NCBI GenBank assembly: GCA_007117465.1
Contig: SKGK01000150.1
Span: 1-37,400 of the forward strand
Direction of reading: 5' to 3'
Origin: Clostridia bacterium
GTDB taxonomy: Bacteria > Bacillota > Clostridia > SK-Y3
DNA: 37,400 nt
This document shows positions 6,924 to 14,099 of the stretch, in pieces (within the stretch, counting starts at the first letter, position 1; every line of letters begins with the position of its first letter). The notes beneath the pieces were generated by a model. It was not told the origin of the DNA, searched no databases, and saw only the letters and a list, made by a program, of their open reading frames with translations. Both the position numbers and the translations under genes were made by a program.

Positions 6924-8993
6924 ATGAAGCAATATCCAATATCAAAAATTAGAAACGTATGTTTAATGGCTCATGGTGGAGCAGGAAAGACGTCGTTAAC
7001 CGAAGCGATGCTATATAATACAGGCGTATTGGATAGACTAGGTAAAGTGACTGAAGGCAATACGGTAACAGATTATGATGCTGAGGAAACGAAGAGAAAG
7101 GTTTCTATTAATACAGCATTAGCACCTTGTGAGTGGAATGGGAACAAATTAAATATCATCGATACCCCAGGTTATTTTGACTTTGTAGGTGGTGTCATGG
7201 AAGGTGTTCGCGTTGCAGACGCAGCAGTAATTGTTGTGAGTGGAAAGTCTGGTGTATCAGTAGGCACTGAAAAAGCATGGCAGTATGCTGAGCAAAGAAA
7301 ACTCCCTAAGATTGTTTTTGTAAATAAGATGGACGAAGAAAATGCAAATTTTTATACAACATTAGACCAGCTACGAGAAAAATTCGGTAAGACCGTAGCG
7401 CCTTTTCAAGTACCAATCAGAGAAGGAGAGCACTTTGTTGGTTTTGTAAATGTTGTAGATATGAAAGCAAGAAAATTCGATGGCAAGAAGATAGTGGATA
7501 TTCCAATTCCAGATAGTATGGAAGACAATATTGCTCCCGTACGAGAAATGATTCTAGAATCAGTTGCTGAAACAAGTGAGGCACTAATGGAAAAATACTT
7601 TGAAGGAGAAGGATTTACAACAGATGAGATTCATCATGCCCTAAGAGATGGTGTAAAGGAAGGTTCTATAGTACCTGTATTATGTGGTTCTGCGGTACTC
7701 AATACGGGCGTGCAGGTTTTGATGGATGCGATTGCAGAATATTTTCCATCACCAGATGAAACGAGTAATGCTGTTGGCACAAAGCCACAAACAGAAGAAG
7801 CGATAGAGAGAAAACCTGATGCGAAAGAGCCTTTAGCGGCGATTGTATTTAAGACGGTTGCTGACCCATATGTAGGTAAATTATCACTCTTTAAAGTAAT
7901 ATCAGGTACACTATCTAAAGATAGTGTTGTGTATAATTCAAACAAAGATAAGAAAGAAAAAATAGGACATATTTATATATTGCGTGGCAAAAAGCAAATT
8001 GAAGTAGATAGAATCGAAGCAGGTGATATTGGTGCGATAACCAAGCTTGCTAACACAAATACGGGAGATACTTTATGTGATGCTGATAATCCCGTTATAT
8101 TAGAAGGCATTGATCTTCCAAAACCTGTACTAGCAATGGCAATTGTACCGAAAGCCAAAGGGGATGAAGAAAAAATCGGCAGTGGACTTCATCGTTTGGT
8201 AGAGGAAGACCCGACAATTTCGATAGAACAAAATTCAGAAACCCATCAGCAGCTTATTTATGGTATCGGAGAGCAGCACTTAGATATTATCGTTAGCAAA
8301 TTGCAGAATAAATTTGGTGTATCTGTAGATTTAATAACACCTAAAGTGCCTTATAGAGAAACAATTCGTAAAAAAGTAAAAGTAGAAGGTAAACATAAAA
8401 AACAATCTGGTGGACATGGTCAGTATGGACATGTGTGGATTGAGTTTGAACCAGGAGAAATAGAAGATTTAACGTTTGAAGAAAAGATTTTTGGTGGTTC
8501 AGTACCTAAAAACTACATCCCTGCTGTTGAAAAAGGCTTGCGGGAGAGTATGGAAAAAGGGGTTTTAGCAGGATGTCCTGTAGTGAATTTGAAAGCTACT
8601 TTACTAGATGGTTCCTATCACCCTGTAGATTCCTCTGAAATGGCCTTTAAGGTAGCGGCTTCAGTTGCTTATAAAAAGGGATTAGAGCAGGCAGGTGCGG
8701 TGCTATTAGAGCCAGTCATGCATATGGAGGTATTAATACCCGATGATTATATGGGTGACATTATCGGAGACCTTAACAAAAGAAGAGGTCGCGTTATCGG
8801 TATGAATCCGCAAGAAGGTGGTCAGCAGCAAGTGGTAGCAGAAGTGCCGATGGCAGAGATTTTTAAATATGCGACAGATTTGCGTTCTATGACACAAGGA
8901 AGAGGCAGCTTTACAGGTAAATTCGAACGCTACGAAGAAGTGCCTGCAAACATCAGTGAAAAAGTTATTGCAGACGTTAAAAACGAAGAATAA
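6924..8993 (+). CDS. Elongation factor G-like ribosomal GTPase (EF-G2 type)
   Basis: This 689-residue translational GTPase has the full EF-G domain set: the G domain, domain II (about 300-390), then domains III-V including the IV signature KKQSGGHGQYGHVWIE. The G1 loop is AHGGAGKTSL (16-25) instead of the canonical AHIDAGKTT. The switch I region reads TKRKVSI where canonical EF-G has ERGITI. G3 DTPG (80-83) and G4 NKMD (134-137) are intact. These substitutions mark the EF-G-like paralogue group found beside a normal fusA. The gene also stands alone rather than in the rpsL-rpsG-fusA-tuf cluster. Its cellular role in most bacteria is not settled. It has its own terminator. The canonical EF-G should be elsewhere in the genome. 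Confidence 0.9.
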   Translation: MKQYPISKIRNVCLMAHGGAGKTSLTEAMLYNTGVLDRLGKVTEGNTVTDYDAEETKRKVSINTALAPCEWNGNKLNIIDTPGYFDFVGGVMEGVRVADAAVIVVSGKSGVSVGTEKAWQYAEQRKLPKIVFVNKMDEENANFYTTLDQLREKFGKTVAPFQVPIREGEHFVGFVNVVDMKARKFDGKKIVDIPIPDSMEDNIAPVREMILESVAETSEALMEKYFEGEGFTTDEIHHALRDGVKEGSIVPVLCGSAVLNTGVQVLMDAIAEYFPSPDETSNAVGTKPQTEEAIERKPDAKEPLAAIVFKTVADPYVGKLSLFKVISGTLSKDSVVYNSNKDKKEKIGHIYILRGKKQIEVDRIEAGDIGAITKLANTNTGDTLCDADNPVILEGIDLPKPVLAMAIVPKAKGDEEKIGSGLHRLVEEDPTISIEQNSETHQQLIYGIGEQHLDIIVSKLQNKFGVSVDLITPKVPYRETIRKKVKVEGKHKKQSGGHGQYGHVWIEFEPGEIEDLTFEEKIFGGSVPKNYIPAVEKGLRESMEKGVLAGCPVVNLKATLLDGSYHPVDSSEMAFKVAASVAYKKGLEQAGAVLLEPVMHMEVLIPDDYMGDIIGDLNKRRGRVIGMNPQEGGQQQVVAEVPMAEIFKYATDLRSMTQGRGSFTGKFERYEEVPANISEKVIADVKNEE

Positions 8994-9012
8994 AAGATAA
9001 AGAGTAGCTAAT

Positions 9013-9057
9013 AAAAAACCTTCTAATTGCCAATTTTCAAATTAGAAGGTTTTTTAT
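9013..9057 (+). terminator. Intrinsic terminator after the EF-G-like gene
   Basis: AAAACCTTCTAATT and AATTAGAAGGTTTT form a long perfect stem around an 11-base loop, and the stem runs into TTTTTT. Confidence 0.92.
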
Positions 9058-9130
9058 TGCCTAAAAAGAGTAACTTTTTTTAATAGCTACCTAGACTTAT
9101 ATAGCATTGGTAGATAGGAATTAATTCTGA

Positions 9131-9301
9131 CGGATTAGCATGGACAAAGCTTGTGATTTAATGTATAATCAGCAATTAAGTATAGGAGATATTGCTCGGT
9201 CGGTGGGGTATGAAGACCCACTACTTTTTTCTAAAATATTTAAAAAGATAAAAGGGGCATCTCCACGCATCTATCGAAAAGAAAAAGAGGCAAAGGAGTA
9301 G
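9131..9301 (+). pseudogene. AraC-family transcriptional regulator remnant (last ~56 residues)
   Basis: A 53-codon frame from ATG 9140, shorter than the ORF-track cut-off, encodes LSIGDIARSVGYEDPLLFSK and FKKIKGASPRIYRKE. This is the second helix-turn-helix and C-terminal signature of AraC/XylS regulators. The three sense codons before the ATG (RIS) also fit the family, but a TGA lies directly upstream (9128-9130) and I see no first helix-turn-helix or effector domain. It is therefore a decayed 3' fragment. Its last codons overlap the AAAGGAG site of dusB. A short expressed DNA-binding peptide is possible but unlikely because there is no good ribosome binding site. Confidence 0.75.
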
Positions 9302-9309
9302 AAAAAGGT

Positions 9310-10263
9310 ATGAAAATAGGAAATGTAGTGCTTGAAAATAATGTCTTTCTTGCCCCAATGGCAGGTATTACGGACATGCCTTTTCGCCTGCTGTGTAAGC
9401 AAGAAGGGTGTGGGCTCGTATATACAGAAATGGTAAGTGGCAAAGCGCTTTATTATAAAGACAAAAAAACCCAGGTACTCTTAGATATTCATGAAAAAGA
9501 AAAACCTGTAGCGGTACAGATTTTTGGTTCAGAGCCAGATATTTTAGCTAAGATAGCAGGAGAAGCGGCTAAAACGGGTGCAAGTATTATTGATATTAAT
9601 ATGGGGTGCCCTACTCCTAAAATTATTAAAAATGGGGATGGGGCAGCGCTGATGAGAGATCCTAAACGCATCGGTGCGATCGTGAAAGCTGTATCACAGG
9701 CGATATCCATACCTGTAACCATTAAAATACGAAAGGGATGGGACGAGCAGCACGTCAATGCAACAGAAGTAGCAGCTATCGCAGCAGAAAATGGAGCAAA
9801 GGCAATAACGGTGCATGGCAGAACAAGGGAACAGTTCTATACTGGAATGGCAGATTGGGATATTATTAAGCGTGTCAAGCAAGCGGTGGACATTCCTGTT
9901 ATAGGAAATGGTGATATAACCACGGCTGAGCGGGCAAAAGAGATGTTAGATTACACGGGGTGTGATGGCATTATGATTGGAAGAGCCTCGCGCGGGAATC
10001 CTTGGATTTTTTCACAAGTTATTCACTATTTGCAGACAGGCAAGTTAGTATGCGAGCCTACCCCGCAGCAAAGAATAGACAAAGCCATTTCACACATGCA
10101 TTCTTTGGTGGATTACAAAGGAGAACATGTTGGGATTCGAGAGGCAAGAAAACACATTGCTTGGTATATAAAGGGTTTAAAGCATGCAGCTAAAATGCGC
10201 AATGAAGTTAACCAAGCGGAGAACATGGCGGAAATGGAGAAATTACTCAAGCAACTAGGGTAA
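9310..10263 (+). CDS. dusB: tRNA-dihydrouridine synthase DusB
   Basis: An FMN/NADPH-dependent enzyme that reduces uridines in the tRNA D-loop. The 317-residue protein shows LAPMAGITDMPFR (14-26), VAVQIFG (67-73), the catalytic-cysteine motif NMGCPTPKIIKNGDGAALM (97-115, Cys100), VTIKIRKGW and ITVHGRTREQ. The FMN-phosphate loop GNGDI...GIMIGRASRGNPWIF follows. A C-terminal helical domain makes up the last 80 residues. The ribosome binding site AAAGGAG comes from the tail of the AraC remnant. Firmicutes DusB often sits near hpt/ftsH; here it stands before rpsF behind an independent promoter region. Family is certain. The exact uridine positions are inferred from the DusB subgroup. Confidence 0.95.
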   Translation: MKIGNVVLENNVFLAPMAGITDMPFRLLCKQEGCGLVYTEMVSGKALYYKDKKTQVLLDIHEKEKPVAVQIFGSEPDILAKIAGEAAKTGASIIDINMGCPTPKIIKNGDGAALMRDPKRIGAIVKAVSQAISIPVTIKIRKGWDEQHVNATEVAAIAAENGAKAITVHGRTREQFYTGMADWDIIKRVKQAVDIPVIGNGDITTAERAKEMLDYTGCDGIMIGRASRGNPWIFSQVIHYLQTGKLVCEPTPQQRIDKAISHMHSLVDYKGEHVGIREARKHIAWYIKGLKHAAKMRNEVNQAENMAEMEKLLKQLG

Positions 10264-10333
10264 TCGTTACAAGTCAGAGGTATATGGGTTGTAACGGGTA
10301 ATCGGAAAAGATTTTGAAATCTTGAAAATCTTC

Positions 10334-10362
10334 TTGACAGGAGTCCGCCCATCACATATAAT
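10334..10362 (+). promoter_or_regulatory. Consensus sigma-A promoter for rpsF-ssb-rpsR
   Basis: TTGACA (10334-10339) and TATAAT (10357-10362) are both perfect consensus and 17 bp apart. Two short inverted repeats precede it: CGTTACAA/TTGTAACG and AAGATTTT/AAAATCTT. The leader contains a GTTCTG/CAGAAC hairpin (10388-10411), which could be an autoregulatory site for ribosomal proteins, though I do not see the usual S6:S18 CCG bulge. Confidence 0.9.
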
Positions 10363-10436
10363 GTTAGGTTGTAAGATAAAAATCCTTGTTCTGGCACGAA
10401 GAGGTCAGAACCAAAGTCCAAAAGGAGGTGACGGTT

Positions 10437-10733
10437 ATGGAAAAAATTATCAACCAATATGAGACCATTTTTATTATCAATCCAAGCCTTGAAGAGGAGC
10501 AGCGCAACGAATTGATCGAAAAGTTCAAGTCATTGATTGAGACAAGCGGTGAAGTTGAAAACGTTGATGAATGGGGTAAAAGAAGACTTGCGTATGAAGT
10601 AAATGATTTAAATGAAGGTTACTATGTATATGTGACTTTTAGTGCTGAGACTTCTTTACCAAAAGAATTAGAACGTGTATTTAAAATTACCGAAGATATT
10701 ATGCGCTACATTGTTATAAGACGTGAAAAATAA
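10437..10733 (+). CDS. rpsF: 30S ribosomal protein S6
   Basis: S6 binds S18 on the small-subunit platform. The 98-residue protein starts MEKIINQYETIFIINPSLEEE and contains the VDEWGKRRLAYEVNDLNEGYYVY core typical of S6. I choose ATG 10437 because AAAGGAGGTGA lies at normal spacing. The ORF track adds 17 codons from the leader. It is the first gene of the rpsF-ssb-rpsR operon, whose order is conserved across Firmicutes, with a consensus promoter about 75 bases upstream. Confidence 0.97.
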   Translation: MEKIINQYETIFIINPSLEEEQRNELIEKFKSLIETSGEVENVDEWGKRRLAYEVNDLNEGYYVYVTFSAETSLPKELERVFKITEDIMRYIVIRREK

Positions 10734-10753
10734 AAAAGTAGAGGTGACACATT

Positions 10754-11194
10754 ATGTTAAATAAGGTAATCCTGATGGGAAGATTGACCAAAGACCCAGA
10801 GCTTCGCTATACAGCAAGCAATATTCCTGTATGTACGTTTACGATAGCAGTTAATCGTAATTTTGTTCGACAGGGAGAGGAACGACAAGCAGATTTCATT
10901 CCAGTTGTAGTATGGAGACATACTGCAGAGTTTTGTAATAGGTATTACCGTAAAGGTTTACAAGTAGTGGTAAGTGGCAGAATACAAACTCGTAGCTGGG
11001 ACGACCAAGATGGTAAACGACGTTATATAACAGAAGTTGTTGCTGATGAAACTTACTTTGCAGATTCTAAAAATGAAAACAATGAAGCTAATCATGATAC
11101 CAATCGATATAACGACAATCAATCGCCAAATGAAATTTCAGAGGATGTAGAAGGGTTCATGCCTGTACAAGCAGATGATGACCTTCCATTCTAA
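10754..11194 (+). CDS. ssb: Single-stranded DNA-binding protein
   Basis: SSB coats single-stranded DNA in replication, repair and recombination. The 146-residue protein has the OB fold MLNKVILMGRLTKDPELRYT...VCTFTIAVNRNF, then VVVWRHTAEFCNRYYRKGLQVVVSGRIQTRSW. A polar Asn/Asp-rich linker (about 106-135) follows, ending in the acidic tip DDDLPF that recruits partner proteins. It sits between rpsF (20 bp) and rpsR (40 bp), the classic Firmicutes arrangement. The ribosome binding site is GAGGTGA. Confidence 0.97.
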   Translation: MLNKVILMGRLTKDPELRYTASNIPVCTFTIAVNRNFVRQGEERQADFIPVVVWRHTAEFCNRYYRKGLQVVVSGRIQTRSWDDQDGKRRYITEVVADETYFADSKNENNEANHDTNRYNDNQSPNEISEDVEGFMPVQADDDLPF

Positions 11195-11234
11195 GATTCG
11201 CTAGAATAGAATATGGGACAAGGAGGTAAGAAAA

Positions 11235-11480
11235 ATGGCCGAAAGAAGAGAAAGACCCGCTAGAGGCAGAAAAGCAAGAAAAAAAGTATGTGCTTTTTGT
11301 GTTGATAAAATTCAATTAATTGATTATAAAGACATTTCAAAACTTCGCAAATTTGTGTCTGAGAGAGGGAAAATACTACCTAGAAGGATAACGGGCAATT
11401 GTGCGAAGCATCAAAGGCAGCTTACTACAGCGGTTAAAAGAGCTAGACAGATAGCGCTTTTACCATACACATCAGAGTAA
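11235..11480 (+). CDS. rpsR: 30S ribosomal protein S18, cysteine-containing form
   Basis: The 81-residue S18 contains [23 protein letters not shown] and [23 protein letters not shown]. The cysteine pair CAFC (19-22) and the later C..H give the potential zinc-binding (C+) form of S18; some bacteria carry a cysteine-free paralogue instead. The ribosome binding site is AAGGAGG. It is the last gene of the operon and is followed within 20 bp by an intrinsic terminator. Confidence 0.97.
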   Translation: MAERRERPARGRKARKKVCAFCVDKIQLIDYKDISKLRKFVSERGKILPRRITGNCAKHQRQLTTAVKRARQIALLPYTSE

Positions 11481-11498
11481 AAGAGACGATAGACAAAG

Positions 11499-11529
11499 AA
11501 ATCAGTGTGAAGGTGCACTGATTTTTTTA
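11499..11529 (+). terminator. Intrinsic terminator after rpsR
   Basis: AAATCAGTG and CACTGATTT form a perfect 9-bp stem with an 8-base loop, followed by a seven-base T run that begins inside the stem. Confidence 0.93.
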
Positions 11530-11575
11530 TTGCCTAGGAGCGTATAAAATTTTTCTGTTAATTTAAGTTCTAAAA
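11525..11575. repeat. Dispersed 51-bp repeat, copy 1
   Basis: It overlaps the T-run of the rpsR terminator and matches 36188-36238 at 48 of 51 positions by eye; the core starts CTAGGAGCG and continues ATAAAATTTTTCTGTTAATT. It lies in the same orientation and the same place relative to a terminator as copy 2. No ORF, transposase or inverted-repeat structure is seen. A possible -10 (TATAAT at 11582-11587) lies just downstream. Confidence 0.8.
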
Positions 11576-11620
11576 CGCACTTATAATGCAGTGTAAAAAG
11601 TTATGCAAAGCAAAGGCAAT

Positions 11621-11753
11621 AAAAAATGAAGTGGTGCAGGGGAAGAATTCTCCGCTGGTTTCAGGGGGGTGATCAGCCTGCGGTAGAAGGCGTCGAAGGG
11701 GGACTAAGTCCCCATAGAGAAGAGAGAATGCACCCAATGCGCATTTTTTATTT
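11621..11753 (+). ncRNA. Candidate structured RNA with built-in terminator, upstream of pheA
   Basis: This stretch is more GC-rich than its surroundings and has no credible coding. AAAAAATG (11621-11628) pairs with CATTTTTT (11742-11749), and GGTGCA (11633-11638) with TGCACC (11729-11734), closing a multi-branch loop. Inside are GGGGAA-GAA-TTCTCC (11639-11653), GCTGGTT/GATCAGC (11654-11677) and GGGGAC-TAA-GTCCCC (11699-11713). The T-rich 3' arm resembles a terminator end. A TATAAT at 11582-11587 would give a start near 11594 and a transcript of roughly 155 bases. No known riboswitch, T-box, SRP RNA or tmRNA signature is recognised. It could be an independent small RNA or a leader element. Confidence 0.5.
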
Positions 11754-11780
11754 GACATTCTGCGTCAGACAGAATAAAAT
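11752..11780 (+). promoter_or_regulatory. pheA promoter with inverted repeat filling the spacer
   Basis: TTGACA (11752-11757) and TAAAAT (11775-11780) are 17 bp apart. ATTCTG and CAGAAT form an inverted repeat that occupies the spacer almost exactly, so it may be a repressor operator. The promoter begins inside the T-run of the preceding candidate RNA. Confidence 0.75.
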
Positions 11781-11801
11781 AGAGAGAAAGAGATTTTTGT
11801 T

Positions 11802-11825
11802 ATTGAAGGAAGATGTGCCTTCAAT
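11802..11825 (+). promoter_or_regulatory. Leader hairpin abutting the pheA ribosome binding site
   Basis: ATTGAAGG and CCTTCAAT form a perfect 8-bp stem with an 8-base loop, ending two bases before the GGAGGGG site of pheA. It may tune translation; there is no direct evidence of a regulator. Confidence 0.4.
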
Positions 11826-11841
11826 ACGGAGGGGAATAAAG

Positions 11842-12675
11842 ATGGAGATAGGATACTTAGGACCTAGAGGGACATTTTCACAACATGTAGCACAGGAGTA
11901 TGCAAAAGCATTAAACGCATCGTTAAAGACGTATGAAAATATTTCGGCACTCATATGGGGGGTATATCAAAAACAAATACTGCAAGCAGTTGTGCCGATT
12001 GAAAACTCCATAGAAGGTTCTGTAAATGTTACACTAGATATGTTGGCGTGGGATGTAAAATTAAAGATTATAAAAGAGATTAGTGCCCCCATTACACATA
12101 ATCTACTAGTAAAAAATAAAGAGAGTCATATCACACATGTTTTATCGCATCCCCAAGCAATTGCACAGTGCAGAGGATTTTTAGATACACATTTTCCGAA
12201 TGTATCTATTCAATATACCTGTAGTACCGCTGAAGCTGCGCAAAAAGTGATGATACAGCAAACAAACCCAAAAGAACAGTGGGCAGCAATAGGTGCAGCA
12301 AAAGCAGCACAAGAGTACGGGCTTACGATTTTAAGATCATCGATACAAGATCATCGTAATAATATTACAAGATTTGTAGTGTTATCAAAACAGGAGATGG
12401 ATAAAAAAGAAGATGCCTATAAGACTTCTATTATTTTTTCTACCGAGAATAAACCAGGTAGTTTATATCGTATATTACAGATATTAGATTTATGGAATAT
12501 TAATATGACGAGGATTGAATCGAGGCCTGCAAAAAATCAGCTCGGTAAATACATATTTTTTGTAGATTTTGATGGGCATTGGCAAGATGCTGATGTCAAT
12601 GATGCACTGACAATGATTAAACGAAAAACATCTTTTTTTCATATGCTAGGTTCATATAATTCCTTGGTATTATAG
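11842..12675 (+). CDS. pheA: Prephenate dehydratase with ACT domain
   Basis: PheA converts prephenate to phenylpyruvate for phenylalanine synthesis. The 277-residue monofunctional protein has the periplasmic-binding-like catalytic fold: GPRGTFSQHVA (7-17), VPIENSIEGSV (51-61), VLSHPQAIAQC (100-110), the STAEAA motif (128-133) and NITRF (174-178), whose Thr is catalytic. The ACT domain (about 195-277) includes NKPGSLYRIL and the phenylalanine-binding ESRP (226-229), so feedback inhibition is expected. I choose ATG 11842 behind GGAGGGG. The ORF-track extension of 72 codons is translation of the upstream RNA and promoter region. It is separated from the aroF-tyrA-aroA operon by about 5 kb and has its own promoter. 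No chorismate mutase domain is present. Confidence 0.96.
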   Translation: MEIGYLGPRGTFSQHVAQEYAKALNASLKTYENISALIWGVYQKQILQAVVPIENSIEGSVNVTLDMLAWDVKLKIIKEISAPITHNLLVKNKESHITHVLSHPQAIAQCRGFLDTHFPNVSIQYTCSTAEAAQKVMIQQTNPKEQWAAIGAAKAAQEYGLTILRSSIQDHRNNITRFVVLSKQEMDKKEDAYKTSIIFSTENKPGSLYRILQILDLWNINMTRIESRPAKNQLGKYIFFVDFDGHWQDADVNDALTMIKRKTSFFHMLGSYNSLVL

Positions 12676-12710
12676 TGCATATTGTTGCAATTGAGTGGAG
12701 GGTAAAGAAA

Positions 12711-13052
12711 ATGAGAGATAGAGAGATTGATATTACGCGTAATATCAGAATGATTAATTGGCTTAAAAGTGAATTACTGACAGATGTAGCGTCTCTCTTT
12801 AAATCACTGGTAAATGGGGTAAAAGAAGACGCATTAGATGCACTTGCTGAGACAGTTTCTAATTTGGTGATTATATGCTATTTGCTGGCTAAGAGGCTAG
12901 GCATAAATTATCAGACAATTGATTTGAAGATGGAAAGCAAATTAAAGCTTGGTATTATTGAAGGGCATGAAATAGAAAAGGCATATGGAGATTTATCGGC
13001 GCTGTCTAAACATATAAATAATTCGAGGGACTTACATAACAAAAAGAGATAA
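12711..13052 (+). CDS. MazG-like family protein
   Basis: A 113-residue, mostly helical protein beginning MRDREIDITRNIRMINWLKSE. It resembles the short clostridial MazG-like family (pfam12643 type), relatives of all-alpha NTP pyrophosphatases. I cannot find a full EExxE...ExxD metal site: KEDALDALAETVSNL and EKAYGDLS are the acidic stretches. Catalytic activity is therefore uncertain. Start ATG 12711 follows GGAGGG at good spacing. It sits 35 bp after pheA and 18 bp before the DUF2232 gene, within a co-directional cluster with gdpP, rplI and dnaB. A housecleaning nucleotide hydrolase is the family idea; the actual function is unknown. Confidence 0.75.
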   Translation: MRDREIDITRNIRMINWLKSELLTDVASLFKSLVNGVKEDALDALAETVSNLVIICYLLAKRLGINYQTIDLKMESKLKLGIIEGHEIEKAYGDLSALSKHINNSRDLHNKKR

Positions 13053-13070
13053 AAGGAGATTGCGATTCGT

Positions 13071-14099
13071 ATGGAACAAAATGAGACAAGCAAAATGATA
13101 GGTTTAGTTGCCTGCTTAACAATCATTACGGTTATGGTAGCGCTTATAGGGTGGTATCTTCCTGTTTTGATGATTGCAACCATTTGGATTAGTACCCTGC
13201 CTATTGTATTCATTGTTGTCAAGTGGAATGAGAAAGTAGCTTTAATAGTAATAGCTATAGGGTATTTTTTATTTGCTATAATAACACAAAACTTAGTAAA
13301 TGCAGCCGTTATTTCCTTTACTTTTGCATTTGCAGGGCTAAGCATGGGGTATAGTATTAAACGAAAATGGGAGTTTCGACCATTGTTCTCAGCTGTAACG
13401 GTAGGGTACTTGTTATCTATTTTAGGTAGTGTTGTATTGGTTAATACAATAAGTGGGGTAAATCAAATAGAAAAGCATATTATAGAGCCAATGACTATCT
13501 TCTTGAACAATATTCAAACAACGCTACAAGAAAATATTGCGCAGATAGCAGAGCATCCCATTTATGGGCTGTTGTTCAATCAGATAGAGCGTGAATTTGA
13601 TGTGCAGACGTACATATATTTATTGTCAGCGATGATTCCAGCGTTTTTCATTATTATATGCATGATGTTTGCCTATTTTACCATAACCGCAAGTAAAATG
13701 ATGTTAAAACGTATTGGATTGCCTTATAGCTATTTGCCTAGTTTTCATCAATTGCAAGCAAATCGAGGGACGGCATGGGTATATTTATTAGGATATATTT
13801 TATTGCTCTTTTTTGAAAATTCAACTATGCGGGCTGCATTTGTCAACATTTTACTGATTATCTCAGTATTATTAGCGATGTGTGGTCTTTCGGTAGCGGA
13901 TTATTTTGTTAAAAGAGCAGGTATTTATAGATTTTTGCGGGTAATAATTTATGTGATCGTTTTTTTTGCTAGCACACTTGTTGCGACGATATTACCATTG
14001 CTACATCCTTTTAATTTACTGCTAATCGTGGGGATTTTAGATAGTATGTTTGATTTTAGGAAATTATGGAGAACAAAAAAAGGAGAATATCATGGATAA
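13071..14099 (+). CDS. DUF2232 (YybS-family) integral membrane protein
   Basis: A 342-residue protein with about eight hydrophobic segments: near 9-25, 28-45, 50-75, 95-112, 180-205, 230-250, 258-277 and 290-325. This is the pattern of the YybS/DUF2232 family, whose fold resembles ECF-transporter S components. No enzyme motif is seen. In Firmicutes this gene characteristically precedes gdpP, rplI and dnaB, as here. It overlaps gdpP by 8 bases, so translation is probably coupled. Function is unknown; a link with c-di-AMP or envelope physiology is inferred only from position. Confidence 0.88.
   Translation: MEQNETSKMIGLVACLTIITVMVALIGWYLPVLMIATIWISTLPIVFIVVKWNEKVALIVIAIGYFLFAIITQNLVNAAVISFTFAFAGLSMGYSIKRKWEFRPLFSAVTVGYLLSILGSVVLVNTISGVNQIEKHIIEPMTIFLNNIQTTLQENIAQIAEHPIYGLLFNQIEREFDVQTYIYLLSAMIPAFFIIICMMFAYFTITASKMMLKRIGLPYSYLPSFHQLQANRGTAWVYLLGYILLLFFENSTMRAAFVNILLIISVLLAMCGLSVADYFVKRAGIYRFLRVIIYVIVFFASTLVATILPLLHPFNLLLIVGILDSMFDFRKLWRTKKGEYHG

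Noticed and set aside
7634-7945. Long reverse-strand ORFs inside fusA-like, ftsH, glnS, rnj and other genes
   Set aside because: They are shadows of strongly supported genes on the other strand, with no domain match and no ribosome binding sites.
11639-11713. 6S RNA as the identity of the pre-pheA RNA
   Set aside because: A ten-base stretch (CAGCCTGCGG) resembles the 3' part of E. coli 6S RNA, but the fold is branched rather than a long rod with a central bubble, and the match is in the wrong place. A covariance search would decide.
11626-11841. 72-residue N-terminal extension of PheA in the ORF track
   Set aside because: It translates the candidate RNA, a terminator-like T-run and a promoter. 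The prephenate dehydratase domain starts exactly at the ATG behind GGAGGGG.
11594-11841. T-box or amino acid leader-peptide attenuator for pheA
   Set aside because: No AGGGTGGNACCGCG-type T-box sequence and no short ORF rich in Phe codons is visible.
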